From Alphaproteobacteria bacterium (GTDB lineage Bacteria; Pseudomonadota; Alphaproteobacteria; UBA828): DNA of 32,366 nt. The translations under genes and the position numbers were made by a program. Below the pieces are notes generated by a model. It worked only from the letters and a program-made list of their open reading frames with translations, was not told the origin of the DNA and did not search any database. Positions 1 through 9,007 of the stretch are shown in pieces (the stretch's first letter is position 1; the number at the start of each line of letters is the position of its first letter). The stretch spans positions 1 through 32,366 of the forward strand of contig VGET01000009.1 in the NCBI GenBank assembly GCA_016869195.1, written 5' to 3'.

Positions 1-2
1 TG

Positions 3-707
3 CTCTAGAACGGCCGCGCCGGCGGGGTCGCGCTCGATCGGCCCGCCGCGCATGTCGGGCGGTGTGTAGACGTCAAGCATGGAGGTGCCGGCCGGCGCCC
101 GGCCATTGGCAAAGTTCTGCCGATAGTCGGAGAGCCCGCTCGCGTCCGCCCGCGTCGCGACGCCGACCGCTGCCGAACGCGATGCGCCGGCGCCAACCAC
201 GAGCCGTTCGTCAGCGCCTGTGCTGAGCCCGAGCGCGGCCGTCGCAGCAGCGGCTTGGGCGGTGTCGTTGGCGACTTCAAAGCCCTGTCTTGGTAGTTGG
301 GCGAAGAGTGTCTTCAGCAATTGTAGCTCTCGGGCCGAGTCAGCGGCGGGAGGGCCCTCGGCGTCGGCGGGCGGAGGCGGCTCATCGGTCGGCGCTTCGG
401 CCACGATCGCGTTCGGATCGGGCAGCCGCTCGCGCATCGTCCTGAGCTCGCTCAACGCTTCGCCAAGCTCGTGCTTGATCGCCTCATTGGCGCTGGTCAG
501 AGTTGTGAGCTGGGTCGAGAGCCGGCGCGAGCGGCGCAAGCTCGTTACGCCCTGGTGCATCATGCCCGAGAGCAGCAACAGGGCGCCGCCGGCGAACATG
601 GCAAGGTCTTGGCCCACCGCGGGCACCAGGCGCGGCAGCGCGAAGGCGAGTGCGATGCTCCCGCCGAGATAGATCGTCACGATCAGGCAGTGAATCAGGA
701 AGGTCAT
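3..707 (-). CDS. N-terminal part of a probable membrane-anchored EAL-domain protein (partial, runs off left edge)
   Basis: Reading the minus strand from ATG at 707, the frame stays open to the window edge (235 codons, no stop). The translation starts MTFLIHCLIVTIYLGGS, has two hydrophobic helices (about residues 2-24 and 33-50), then a heptad-like charged stretch (LTTLTSANEAIKHELGEALSEL, shortened here), a Pro/Ala-rich linker and a segment ending DPAGAVLEH. Alphaproteobacterial EAL proteins with two N-terminal membrane helices and a coiled coil reach their catalytic EAL domain just after such a segment, so I infer a c-di-GMP phosphodiesterase whose catalytic part lies outside the window. The EAL motif itself is not visible. 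A CtrA-like half-consensus lies about 55 bases upstream. The gene diverges from the beta-propeller gene. Confidence 0.6.
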   Translation of the reverse strand, partial: MTFLIHCLIVTIYLGGSIALAFALPRLVPAVGQDLAMFAGGALLLLSGMMHQGVTSLRRSRRLSTQLTTLTSANEAIKHELGEALSELRTMRERLPDPNAIVAEAPTDEPPPPADAEGPPAADSARELQLLKTLFAQLPRQGFEVANDTAQAAAATAALGLSTGADERLVVGAGASRSAAVGVATRADASGLSDYRQNFANGRAPAGTSMLDVYTPPDMRGGPIERDPAGAAVLE

Positions 708-758
708 GGCGTGCGCTGATGCCTTGCCGGGGCTTTGATGGATGCTGGTCGGAATCGA

Positions 759-773
759 TTTAAGTATGGTTAA
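759..773. promoter_or_regulatory. Possible CtrA box between divergent genes
   Basis: TTTA-N7-TTAA, one mismatch from the CtrA consensus TTAA-N7-TTAA, in the short region between the EAL-type gene (start 707) and the beta-propeller gene (start 803). Such short AT-rich motifs occur by chance, but this sequence is GC-rich and other CtrA-type motifs lie in flagellar promoters of the same window. Confidence 0.3.
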
Positions 774-802
774 GCGAGCGCTTCAGGAACGGAGGTAGGG
801 AT

Positions 803-1978
803 ATGACCGGCCCGTGGCGGCGTCTTGTGCCTACTGCGTTGACCCTTTTGGTTGGCCTGGCCGTTCTTGGACCACCCCAGCGCGCGGCCGCGATTGACCC
901 GGATCCAATGGATGAGCCGATCGACGAAACGGCGCTTGAAACCAGTCTGGCTGAGCTGAGGCTGCCGCCCGGCTTCCACATTTCGTTGGTGACCGGACGG
1001 GTGCCGAAAGCGCGCTCCCTCGCCGTTGGGGCGAGGGGCACGATCTATGCCGGCACGCGCCAGGACGGCACGGTGTATGAGGTGATCGATCAGGATGGCG
1101 ATTGGCGGGCAGATAAGGTCAATCGCTTGGTCGAGGGCCTGTTTTCTCCCAATGGCGTGGCGTTTCGCGACGGTGCGCTCTACATCGCCGAAATTCACCG
1201 GCTCTCGAAGATCGAGAACGTCGAGGCGCGAGCGGGCGATGAGCGAGTCGAGCCCGCGACTGTGGCTGAGGCGTTCCCGCTCAAGCAGCATCATGGCTGG
1301 AAGTTCATTCGCTTTGGGCCCGACGGGAAGCTCTATGTGCCGGTCGGCGCGCCCTGCAATGTCTGCGCGCTCGAGGATCCCTACGGCACGATTCAACGCA
1401 TCAATCCCGATGGTACAGGGCTCGAAGTGGTGGCCAGGGGCGTGCGCAATTCAGTGGGCTTTGACTTCGATCCCGCGACCGGCGAGATCTGGTTCACCGA
1501 CAATGGGCGCGACCGCATGGGCGACGACATCCCGGCCGATGAGCTGAACCACGCCCCCACTGCCGGCCTCGATTTCGGTTTTCCGCGCTGCCATGGCGGT
1601 GATGTGATCGATCCGCGGTTTGGTGCGCCCGGCGATTGCGAACGCGTGGTTCCGCCGGCCCAGAAGCTCGGGCCCCACGTGGCCGCACTCGGCATGCGCT
1701 TTTATGGCGGCACGATGTTTCCGCCCGAGTACCGTGAGCAGATCTTCATCGCGGAACATGGCTCGTGGGATCGCACCACGCCGATCGGCTATCGCATTTC
1801 GATCGTCCGCCGCGATGCCGGTGGCAAGCCAATCAGCTACGACACCTTCATCGACGGCTGGCTTGCCAATGACGGGCCGTGGGGACGCCCGGTCGATCTC
1901 GAAATCCTGCCGGACGGCTCGATGTTGATTTCCGACGATCTGGCCGGGGCCATCTACCGCGTCACGTACGAGCCCTGA
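803..1978 (+). CDS. PQQ-dependent sugar (sorbosone/glucose) dehydrogenase-like beta-propeller protein, exported
   Basis: 391 residues. ATG at 803 follows a clear Shine-Dalgarno GGAGGT at 791-796. The N-terminus (RR, hydrophobic core to about residue 20, then AAA) is a Sec-type signal peptide, so the protein should be periplasmic. The body shows repeated propeller blades of the soluble aldose sugar/L-sorbosone dehydrogenase family: LPPGFHISLVTGRVPKARSL near residue 52, VEGLFSPNGVAF, the HHGWKFIRFGPDGKLYVPVG blade, VRNSVGFDFDPATGEIWFTDNGRD, FIAEHGSWDR and a C-terminal PDGSMLISDDLAGAIYRV blade. Family members oxidise sugars or sugar aldehydes with PQQ; the actual substrate cannot be read. No PQQ synthesis gene is nearby. 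Probably a single-gene unit. Confidence 0.82.
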   Translation: MTGPWRRLVPTALTLLVGLAVLGPPQRAAAIDPDPMDEPIDETALETSLAELRLPPGFHISLVTGRVPKARSLAVGARGTIYAGTRQDGTVYEVIDQDGDWRADKVNRLVEGLFSPNGVAFRDGALYIAEIHRLSKIENVEARAGDERVEPATVAEAFPLKQHHGWKFIRFGPDGKLYVPVGAPCNVCALEDPYGTIQRINPDGTGLEVVARGVRNSVGFDFDPATGEIWFTDNGRDRMGDDIPADELNHAPTAGLDFGFPRCHGGDVIDPRFGAPGDCERVVPPAQKLGPHVAALGMRFYGGTMFPPEYREQIFIAEHGSWDRTTPIGYRISIVRRDAGGKPISYDTFIDGWLANDGPWGRPVDLEILPDGSMLISDDLAGAIYRVTYEP

Positions 1979-2047
1979 GGCGCTTTGCCACGCCCTCGCG
2001 GTTTCGCTATCGTGGCCGGTGGACGGCGATAGGAAGGGGCAGAGTCG

Positions 2048-3070
2048 TTGAGGATTTGGGCATCACTCGCGATTCTGCTCGGGCTTACAGCGGCCATCGT
2101 CCTGATCATTTGGCAGGGCGCCGGCGAGGTGGGCGACGCCATCGCAGCTGCGGGCTGGGGCATCGCGCTCGTCATCGTGGTGCGCCTGATTCCAATTCTT
2201 GCGGACGGCTGTCTCTGGGGCCTGCTGTTTCCCACCGGAGAGCGCCCGCGACTGAAACTGCTGCTGTGGACCCGCTGGGTCGGTGAGGCGGTCAATACGC
2301 TCTTGCCTGGACTCCAGATGGGCGGCGCGCTCGTGCGTACCCGCTTGCTCGTCGTCAAGGGCGTGCCCGGGCGGTTTGCCGGCGCGAGCGTGGTGGTCGA
2401 TCTGACGCTGAGCACGCTCACCCAGCTTCTGTTTACGCTCATCGGCCTCGGCTTTCTGGTCGCCCATCACGGCGACAGCGGCATTGCGCGGGGAGCGGCG
2501 ATCGGCGTCGCGGTCGGTCTCGCCTTGCTTGGCGGATTTTACGTGTCGCAACGGCGCGGGCTTTTTCGCGGACTCGCGAGCCTGTTCTCGCGCGTCGCCA
2601 AGGGGCGCGCTTGGGTCGCGACCGTCGGCGGCGCGGAGTCGCTCGATGCCACGATTCGGGCGGTCTATCAGCAACGTTGGGCGGTCTTCGGCAATGCGAC
2701 CGGCCAACTTGCAGCGTGGATCGTTGGCGCGGCCGAGGTGTGGCTCACGCTCTATTTCATGGGTTACCAGGTCAGCATCGGGGATGCGCTGCTGCTCGAG
2801 AGCCTCGTGCTCGCGGTGCGCGCGGCGGCGTTCATCGTCCCCGGCGCATTCGGCGTGCAGGAGGGGGCGCTCATGCTGCTTGGCGCCCTGATCGGCCTGC
2901 CGACCGAGGTGGCGCTCGGGCTCTCGCTCGTCAAGCGCGTGCGCGAGATCGTGCTCGGCGTGCCGGCGCTGCTCGTCTGGCAGGTGGTCGAGGGTCAGCG
3001 CATCTTCACGCGCGCGCCGCGACCATCGGTAACAATCGATGATGGAGCGCCGCCGCCCGAGCAACGCTGA
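2048..3070 (+). CDS. hpnL: HpnL-like integral membrane protein (lysylphosphatidylglycerol synthase TM / UPF0104 family)
   Basis: 340 residues with TTG start at 2048, supported by AGGAAGGGG at 2031-2039. Many hydrophobic segments span the protein, starting at residues 4-22 and 32-55. The segments LLWTRWVGEAVNTLLPG, GGALVRTRLL, FGVQEGALMLLGALIGLP and ALGLSLVKRVREIVLG follow the flippase-like lysylphosphatidylglycerol synthase membrane domain, in the version named HpnL in hopanoid-producing bacteria. HpnL is linked to hopanoid gene clusters, but no squalene-hopene gene is here, so a hopanoid role is only inferred. The aminoacyl-transferase domain of MprF is absent. It lies 69 bases after the beta-propeller gene on the same strand and converges on the formate dehydrogenase operon with a 23-base gap. 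Confidence 0.75.
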   Translation: MRIWASLAILLGLTAAIVLIIWQGAGEVGDAIAAAGWGIALVIVVRLIPILADGCLWGLLFPTGERPRLKLLLWTRWVGEAVNTLLPGLQMGGALVRTRLLVVKGVPGRFAGASVVVDLTLSTLTQLLFTLIGLGFLVAHHGDSGIARGAAIGVAVGLALLGGFYVSQRRGLFRGLASLFSRVAKGRAWVATVGGAESLDATIRAVYQQRWAVFGNATGQLAAWIVGAAEVWLTLYFMGYQVSIGDALLLESLVLAVRAAAFIVPGAFGVQEGALMLLGALIGLPTEVALGLSLVKRVREIVLGVPALLVWQVVEGQRIFTRAPRPSVTIDDGAPPPEQR

Positions 3071-3093
3071 GGCCGGGCGCTATTTCGCGTGCT

Positions 3094-5844
3094 CTACTCG
3101 GCGGCCTGGGCCTCGATCTTCTCGACGCGCGCTGCGCAGTATTTGAACTCGGGGATCTTGCCGAACGGGTCGAGCGCCGGATTGGTGAGCAGGTTCGCCG
3201 GCGCTTCGGCGTAGCAGAAGGGCACGAACACGACGCCCTCAGGCACGCCGCCGTCCGCCCGCGCCTTGAGCGCGATCGTGCCGCGGCGGGTCTCAACCCG
3301 CACGAAATCGCCCGGTCGGATGCCGCGCCGGGCCATCTCGAGCGGCGCAAGGTGTGCGACCGCCTCCGGCTCTAGCGTGTCGAGCACGCCGGCCCGGCGC
3401 GTGATCGCCCCCGTGTGCCAGTGCTCGAGCTGCCGCCCGGTCGTCAGGATCAGCGGAAAATCGCTGTCCGGCCGTTCATCCGGCGGAATGATGCTTGCCG
3501 GCACGAACTTGCCGCGCCGCGAGGCGGTCGGGAAACCGTCGCGAAAGATAACGTCATTGCCCGGCTTGTCCGGCGCATCGCACGGATAGGTGACGGCGCT
3601 TTCGCGCACCAATCGATCCCAAGTGATGTTATTGAGCGAGGGCATGCAGCGCGTCATCTCGGCGAACACATCGCTCGGGCCCGCATAGCGCCAGTCGAGC
3701 CCCATGCCGAGCGCGAGCGCCTGGATGATCCACCAATCGGGCCTGGCGCCGGCCGGCGGCTCGACCGCCTTGCGGCCGAGCTGCACCTGCCGATTGGTGT
3801 TGGTGACCGTGCCGTCCTTCTCGGGCCAGGCGGTCGCCGGCAGCACGACGTCGGCGAAGAACGCCGTTTCGGTCAGGAAGATCTCCTGCACCACGAGATG
3901 GTCGAGCTTGGCGAGGGCCTCGCGCACATGATGGGCGTTGGGGTCGGACATCGCGGGGTTCTCGCCCATGACATACATCGCCCGAATCTTGCCCTCGTGC
4001 GCGGCATCCATGATCTCGACGACCGTGAGTCCGCGATTGGGGTCGAGCTTGGTGCCCCAGAAGTCCTCATAGAAGGCGCGCGTCTTGGTGTCGGTCACCG
4101 GCTTGTAGTCCGGATAGACCATGGGAATGAGCCCGGCGTCGGATGCGCCCTGCACATTGTTCTGGCCGCGCAAGGGATGCAGGCCCGTGCCCGGGCGGCC
4201 AACCTGGCCCGTCATCAGCGCGAGCGAGATCAGGCAGCGCGCATTGTCCGTGCCATGGATGTGCTGGGAGATGCCCATGCCCCAGAAAATGATCGCGGCC
4301 TCGGCCTTGGCGTAGAGACGTGCGACGGTGCGGAGCGTATCCGCCTCGATGCCGCAGACCGGCGCCATGGCCTCGGGTGTGTAGGCCTTCAGGTGTTCCC
4401 TGATCGCCTCGAACCCCTCGGTGTGGGCCTGGACGTATTGCTGATCGAACAGCCCCTCGGTCACGATGACGTTCATCATCGCGTTGAGCATGGCGACATC
4501 GGCGCCGGGCTTGAACTGCAGCCAATGATCGGCGTGGCGGGCGAGGGGCGAGCCGCGCGGATCGAGCACGATCAGGCTCGCGCCATTCTTCTTCGCGTTC
4601 TTGAGGAAGGTCGCGGCGACCGGGTGGTTGGTGGTCGGCTGCGCGCCGATCACGATGATGACGTCGGAGTGAACCGCCTCGTTGAAGCTGGCGGATACCG
4701 CGGCGGAGCCAACGGTCTCCATCAGCGCGGCAACCGAGGAGGCGTGGCACAGCCGGGTGCAGTGATCGACGTTGTTGGTGCCGAAGCCTGTACGCACCAG
4801 CTTCTGGAACAGATAGGCCTCCTCGTTCGAGCCCTTGGCCGAGCCGAAGCCTGCGAGCGCGCTGCTGCCATGGCGCTCTCGCGTAAGTTTCAAGCCGCTC
4901 GACGCGATTTCGAGCGCTTCCTCCCAAGTGGCTTCGCGGAAATGGGTCCACGGATTGGCCGGATCAATGTCGATCTCCGCATGCTTCGGCACACCCGGCT
5001 TGCGGATCATCGGCTTGGTCAGGCGATGCGCGTGGTTCACATAGTCGAAGCCGAAGCGGCCCTTGACGCACAGGCGCGCCAGGTTGGCCGGTCCCGACTT
5101 GCCGTCAACCTTGACGATGCGGTTGTCCTTCACGCTATAGGTCAACTGGCAGCCGACGCCGCAATAAGGGCAAACCGAATCCACCTGCTTGTCGGGCACG
5201 ATCTTGCCGGCCTGCTTGGCGGGCATCAGCGCGCCAGTCGGGCAGGCCTGCACGCATTCGCCGCACGCAACGCAGGTCGACTGGCCCATCGGGTCATCGA
5301 AATCGAACACGATTTTTGCGTGGGCGCCGCGCCCGGCCATGCCGATGACGTCATTGACCTGCACCTCGCGACAGGCTCGCACGCAGCGGGTGCAGTGAAT
5401 GCAGGCGTCGAGATTGACCGCCATCGCAGGGTGAGACGGATCGGGCGCGGGCGTGCGCTTGGCCGGAAAGCGGCTTTTCAACTGGCCCATGCGCTCGGCC
5501 CAGGCCCAAAGCTCGGACCTCGGATCGTGTGCTGATTCGCGCGGCGGCTGATCCGCCACCAGGAGCTCCATCACCATCGCGCGCGACTTGGCGGCCCGCT
5601 CGGTCGCGGTCTTGACCACCATGCCCTTGGTCGGTTTGCGGATGCACGAGGCGGCGAGCACGCGCTCGCCCTCGATCTCGACCATGCAGACCCGGCAATT
5701 GCCATCGGCCCGGTAGGTCGGCGCCGGGGTGTAGCAGAGGTGGGGAATCTCGACGCCGATGCGCTTGGCCACCTGCCAGATCGTCTCGCCGGGCTCGGCC
5801 GCAACCTCGCGGCCATCGAGCGTGAAGCGGATCGGCTCGCTCAT
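3094..5844 (-). CDS. fdhA: NAD-dependent formate dehydrogenase, alpha (molybdopterin catalytic) subunit
   Basis: 916 residues. Domain order: a 2Fe-2S ferredoxin domain (C37, C50, C53, C67), two 4Fe-4S motifs (CIHCTRCVRAC near 148-158; CVACGECVQAC near 191-201), then the bis-MGD oxidoreductase fold with its 4Fe-4S cysteines C225, C228, C232 and C259. In HCTRLCHASS, C366 followed by His is the expected metal-ligand position, Cys rather than selenocysteine. The C-terminus is a molybdopterin dinucleotide-binding domain (LILTTGRQLEHWHTG near residue 800). It oxidises formate to CO2 and passes electrons to the beta subunit for NAD reduction. The ATG overlaps the beta-subunit stop (ATGA at 5841-5844), indicating translational coupling. 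Mo versus W cannot be told. FdsC/FdhD and FdsD genes are not in the window. Confidence 0.93.
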   Translation of the reverse strand: MSEPIRFTLDGREVAAEPGETIWQVAKRIGVEIPHLCYTPAPTYRADGNCRVCMVEIEGERVLAASCIRKPTKGMVVKTATERAAKSRAMVMELLVADQPPRESAHDPRSELWAWAERMGQLKSRFPAKRTPAPDPSHPAMAVNLDACIHCTRCVRACREVQVNDVIGMAGRGAHAKIVFDFDDPMGQSTCVACGECVQACPTGALMPAKQAGKIVPDKQVDSVCPYCGVGCQLTYSVKDNRIVKVDGKSGPANLARLCVKGRFGFDYVNHAHRLTKPMIRKPGVPKHAEIDIDPANPWTHFREATWEEALEIASSGLKLTRERHGSSALAGFGSAKGSNEEAYLFQKLVRTGFGTNNVDHCTRLCHASSVAALMETVGSAAVSASFNEAVHSDVIIVIGAQPTTNHPVAATFLKNAKKNGASLIVLDPRGSPLARHADHWLQFKPGADVAMLNAMMNVIVTEGLFDQQYVQAHTEGFEAIREHLKAYTPEAMAPVCGIEADTLRTVARLYAKAEAAIIFWGMGISQHIHGTDNARCLISLALMTGQVGRPGTGLHPLRGQNNVQGASDAGLIPMVYPDYKPVTDTKTRAFYEDFWGTKLDPNRGLTVVEIMDAAHEGKIRAMYVMGENPAMSDPNAHHVREALAKLDHLVVQEIFLTETAFFADVVLPATAWPEKDGTVTNTNRQVQLGRKAVEPPAGARPDWWIIQALALGMGLDWRYAGPSDVFAEMTRCMPSLNNITWDRLVRESAVTYPCDAPDKPGNDVIFRDGFPTASRRGKFVPASIIPPDERPDSDFPLILTTGRQLEHWHTGAITRRAGVLDTLEPEAVAHLAPLEMARRGIRPGDFVRVETRRGTIALKARADGGVPEGVVFVPFCYAEAPANLLTNPALDPFGKIPEFKYCAARVEKIEAQAAE

Positions 5845-7553
5845 GCGACCTCCGAACGAAAATGCTTGAGGACCATCAAGAGAGGATTGGGCGCGGCCTG
5901 TCCTAGACCGCAGATCGAGGCATCCATCATCGCCTTGCTCAGCTCATCGAGCAGCGGGATGTCCCACTTTCCTGCTTCCATCAGCTTGACGGCCTTTTCC
6001 GTGCCGACCCGGCACGGCGTGCACTGGCCACACGATTCATCCTCGAAGAAGCGCATCAGATTGAGCGCGACCGCGCGCATGTCGTCCTTGTCTGACAGCA
6101 CGATCACCGCGGCCGAGCCGATGAAGCAGCCATGCGGGTTGAGCGTGTCGAAGTCGAGCGGGATGTCGGCCATCGATGCGGGCAGGATGCCGCCTGAGGC
6201 GCCGCCCGGCAAATAGCCCTTGAAGGTGTGGCCCTCGGCCATGCCGTCACAATATTCGTCGATCAGCTGGCGCATGGTGATGCCGGCGGGCGCGAGCTTC
6301 ATGCCGGGCTCCTTGACCCGCCCCGACACTGAAAACGAGCGCAGGCCCTTTCGGCCATTGCGCCCCTGGCCGGAGAACCACTCGGGGCCGCGTTCGACAA
6401 TGTCGCGCACCCAATAGAGCGATTCGACGTTGTTGATCAGCGTCGGCCGACCGAACAGGCCGACCTGCGAGGGGAAGGGCGGCTTGTGCCGCGGCTCGCC
6501 GCGGCGGCCCTCGATGCTCTCCAGCATTGCGGACTCCTCGCCGCAGATATAGGCGCCGGCCCCGCGGCGCAGATGGATGCGCGTCTTCGCGGTCAATCCG
6601 GCCTGATCGAGCTTCGCGATTTCCGCGAGCAGCACTTCGCGCACGCCCGGATACTCATCGCGCAGATAGAAATAGACGTCGGCGGCCTCGACCACCCAGG
6701 CCGCGATCAACATGCCTTCGAGCGTGCGGTGCGGATCGGTCTCGAGGTAGACGCGATCTTTGAACGTGCCGGGCTCGCCCTCATCGGCGTTTACCGCCAT
6801 CAGGCGAGGCGCCGGTTCCTGCCGCACGAAGCGCCATTTGCGGCCGGTGGGAAAACCGGCACCGCCTAGACCACGCAGCCCGCTGCCCTCCATGAGCTTG
6901 ATGATGTCCTCCACCGCGCGCTCGCCAGACAGGCAGGCCCGATAGAGTCGATAGCCGCCGTTCTTCACATACTCATCGAGGCCGATATGCGCCGGCACGT
7001 TGGGCGCGTGGCTCGGGGCACGCACCGCCGCCATGACATTCTCTACGCTGGCATGCTCGACATGGCGATGGCCCACCTCGGCGATCGGCGCCTTGTCGCA
7101 GCGCCCCATGCAGGGCGCGCGGACGACGCGGATATTTGGCGAGAGCTTGCCCTTCAGCGCCGTCAACAACGCCGCCGCGCCCGCCATTTCGCAAGAGAGG
7201 GAATCGCAAACACGGATGGTGAGAGCCGGGGGCGGCTCCTCGTCTTCCATCACGACATCGAAGTGGGCGTAGAACGTCGCGGTCTCGTAGACCTCGGCCA
7301 TGGAGAGCTTCATCTCTTCGGCAAGGGCGGCAAGGTGCCTGGCCGAGAGGTGGTGATAGCGATCCTGGATCAGGTGGAGGTGCTCGATCAGCAAATCGGC
7401 CCGCCGCGGCCGATCACCCAGGAGGGCACGCACCTCCGACAACGCCGTCGGGTCGGTCTGGCGGCCCTTCAGCGTTGAGCGCGCGGCGCCACGGCCGCTG
7501 CCAGGATGTTTGTGCCGCTTCGGCGTCGAAGGGGTCTTGTCCGAGCCCGACAT
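5841..7553 (-). CDS. fdhB: Formate dehydrogenase beta subunit, NuoE-NuoF fusion (FMN, Fe-S, NAD-binding)
   Basis: 570 residues from ATG at 7553; in-frame upstream starts (ATG 7586, TTG 7631) would lengthen it to at most 596. Residues about 30-170 are a NuoE/thioredoxin-like 2Fe-2S domain with cysteines in CDSLSC and PCMGRC. The rest is NuoF-like: GLRGLGGAGFPTGRKW (FMN site), VNADEGEPGTFKDR (NADH site), and ESCGQCTPCRVGT with a downstream Cys for the N3-type 4Fe-4S cluster. The one-chain NuoE-NuoF fusion is the arrangement of the two-subunit FDH1 of Methylorubrum extorquens rather than the separate FdsG and FdsB of Rhodobacter and Cupriavidus. It feeds formate electrons to NAD. It is the first gene of the fdhBA unit, 87 bases after lysR. 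No strong ribosome site decides the start. Confidence 0.9.
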   Translation of the reverse strand: MSGSDKTPSTPKRHKHPGSGRGAARSTLKGRQTDPTALSEVRALLGDRPRRADLLIEHLHLIQDRYHHLSARHLAALAEEMKLSMAEVYETATFYAHFDVVMEDEEPPPALTIRVCDSLSCEMAGAAALLTALKGKLSPNIRVVRAPCMGRCDKAPIAEVGHRHVEHASVENVMAAVRAPSHAPNVPAHIGLDEYVKNGGYRLYRACLSGERAVEDIIKLMEGSGLRGLGGAGFPTGRKWRFVRQEPAPRLMAVNADEGEPGTFKDRVYLETDPHRTLEGMLIAAWVVEAADVYFYLRDEYPGVREVLLAEIAKLDQAGLTAKTRIHLRRGAGAYICGEESAMLESIEGRRGEPRHKPPFPSQVGLFGRPTLINNVESLYWVRDIVERGPEWFSGQGRNGRKGLRSFSVSGRVKEPGMKLAPAGITMRQLIDEYCDGMAEGHTFKGYLPGGASGGILPASMADIPLDFDTLNPHGCFIGSAAVIVLSDKDDMRAVALNLMRFFEDESCGQCTPCRVGTEKAVKLMEAGKWDIPLLDELSKAMMDASICGLGQAAPNPLLMVLKHFRSEVA

Positions 7554-7640
7554 GGTGTCGTCCCGCTTTGTCGATGGGGTGATCATGATCGCAGAGTCTG
7601 GCCGCCCTGTATAATCAGCGTGGCCTATCAATCGATCAGA

Positions 7641-8558
7641 CTATTTGAGCTTCTGCTTCGGCTCAAACAGGTCAACGCCGCGCAGCTCCTTCACGATGTC
7701 GAGCATGGCCTTTGCCGCAGGCATTTTTGGCTCGCGGTCAGCCACGACAAGCCCGACAAGGTGGCTGATCTCAGGCGACACCAGATCGACAATGGCGAGG
7801 CCGGCCGGCAGACCGGGGGCAACCATCAGATGGCGGGGCACGACGCTGGCCCACTGGCCGCTCTGGACATGCAGAATGAGCCCGGTGATTGAGTTGGTCT
7901 CGACCTGTGCTGCAGCCTCGACGCCGGCCGAGCGGAAGGCAGCATCGATGATCCGGCGGTTCTGCATGTCACGGGTGAGCAGACAGAGCGGTTCCGCCGC
8001 CGCGTCCCGCCAGGCGATCTGCTGGCGCTGCGCGACCGGGCTGTCCTTGGACACGAGGAGCGCATAGCGCTCGCGATAGAGCGGCACCGAACGCACCCGC
8101 AATATGGGCTCGTTGTCGAGATAGGTGACGCCAAGATCGAGCTCGAACTCGTCGAGCCCGCGCTGAATGGCATTGGAGCTCGAGACCGTTGCAGTGACGG
8201 TGACGTGGGGGTGGCGACGGCTGAACGGCGCGGTCAGCTTGGCGATCACGGGGAGGGCGGTCGGCACGACCGAGACGCGCAAGTCGCCGTGCAGGCTGCC
8301 GCGCATCTGGCTGAGATCCTGCACCAGGGCGTCGCGGTCGGCCAGAATGCGCTCCGCCCAGGCCAGGACGCGCTGGCCTTCGGGCGTGAAACCCTCAAAT
8401 CTCCTGCCACGTAAGACAATTGGAACCCGAAGCTCATCTTCCAGTTGCTGAACCGCCGTCGACAATGTGGGCTGCGAGACGCGGCACGCAATCGCGGCTC
8501 TACCGAAGTGTTTTTCTTTTGATAATGCAATAAGATATGAGAATTGTCTAAGAAACAT
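7641..8558 (-). CDS. LysR-family transcriptional regulator, probable regulator of the formate dehydrogenase genes
   Basis: 305 residues. The N-terminal winged helix-turn-helix is typical (FLRQFSYLIALSKEKHFGRA, CRVSQPTLSTAVQQLEDEL), followed by a type 2 periplasmic-binding-like effector domain from about residue 90. ATG 8558 has AGAGG six bases upstream, inside the end of the DUF3553 gene. It is on the same strand as fdhBA and ends 87 bases before fdhB. LysR regulators next to fds genes (FdsR in Cupriavidus) control formate dehydrogenase, so a formate- or substrate-responsive role is a reasonable inference. The classical T-N11-A operator was not pinned down. Confidence 0.88.
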   Translation of the reverse strand: MFLRQFSYLIALSKEKHFGRAAIACRVSQPTLSTAVQQLEDELRVPIVLRGRRFEGFTPEGQRVLAWAERILADRDALVQDLSQMRGSLHGDLRVSVVPTALPVIAKLTAPFSRRHPHVTVTATVSSSNAIQRGLDEFELDLGVTYLDNEPILRVRSVPLYRERYALLVSKDSPVAQRQQIAWRDAAAEPLCLLTRDMQNRRIIDAAFRSAGVEAAAQVETNSITGLILHVQSGQWASVVPRHLMVAPGLPAGLAIVDLVSPEISHLVGLVVADREPKMPAAKAMLDIVKELRGVDLFEPKQKLK

Positions 8559-8567
8559 CGCGAGCCT

Positions 8568-8780
8568 CTATGCCCTCGATCTGGTCGTGAAATGGTTGGA
8601 CTCGTGGTCGGGCGCGTGGGACTGTTCGAGCACGGCGATGGCGCTATCCACGAGTCGCTTGCCCGCGTGCTCGAAGTTGATTGTCACCCGGTTGCCGATC
8701 ACCGATTGAATCTGACCTGAGCCCCAATCGGGTGCGTCCTTCAAGCGGACCCACGCCCCTGGCACGAGTTCGAGTGGCAT
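8568..8780 (-). CDS. DUF3553 small protein
   Basis: 70 residues when started at ATG 8780 (MPLELVPGAWVRLKD); an in-frame start at 8825 would add 15 residues that do not look conserved. The core WVRLKDAPDWGSGQIQSVIG then VTINFEHAGKRLVDS matches the small beta-rich DUF3553 family, of unknown function. It lies 10 bases upstream of lysR on the same strand and diverges from chpT. Confidence 0.75.
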   Translation of the reverse strand: MPLELVPGAWVRLKDAPDWGSGQIQSVIGNRVTINFEHAGKRLVDSAIAVLEQSHAPDHESNHFTTRSRA

Positions 8781-8882
8781 GGCGTCGACCCTGTCCCAAC
8801 AGCAGCCCGATCGAGGCTTCGTCACAGACTAGCGTGTTTCGTCCCGGAATTCGATGCGTCCTGAGCGCCGCTTCTACGCGCC

Positions 8883-8911
8883 TTGCCGATGCCTCATCGA
8901 GTTGCTATGAG
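8883..8911 (+). promoter_or_regulatory. Possible sigma-70-type promoter for chpT
   Basis: TTGCCG at 8883-8888, a 17-base spacer, then TATGAG at 8906-8911, about 34 bases before the ATG at 8945. Two mismatches in each hexamer region, so tentative. Confidence 0.3.
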
Positions 8912-8944
8912 CACCCAACATCCACCGAATCGGGCCGGGGCAGC

Positions 8945-9007
8945 ATGGCATCCGACGGACTCGACACGGATTTTCGGTTGGTTTCGCTCATGGGCGCCAA
9001 ATTGTGC
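8945..9007 (+). pseudogene. chpT: 5' fragment of chpT, in a different frame from the rest
   Basis: From ATG 8945 this frame reads MASDGLDTDFRLVSLMGAKLC, the expected first helix of ChpT leading to the conserved LCHDL motif. After Cys (codon ending at 9007) the frame continues as non-homologous MTFLDQSAR. The expected continuation HDLLGPISALS is encoded from base 9007 in another frame. A single extra C after 9007 would rejoin the two parts. Confidence 0.7.

Noticed and set aside
2063-3064. Minus-strand frame of 333 codons opposite hpnL
   Set aside because: Charged shadow of a membrane protein gene; no start signal or motif.
3415-5535. Long plus-strand frame of 706 codons opposite fdhA
   Set aside because: It lies wholly antisense to a well-supported catalytic subunit, is rich in Arg/His/Ala/Gly as expected for GC-rich shadow frames, and has no recognisable domain.
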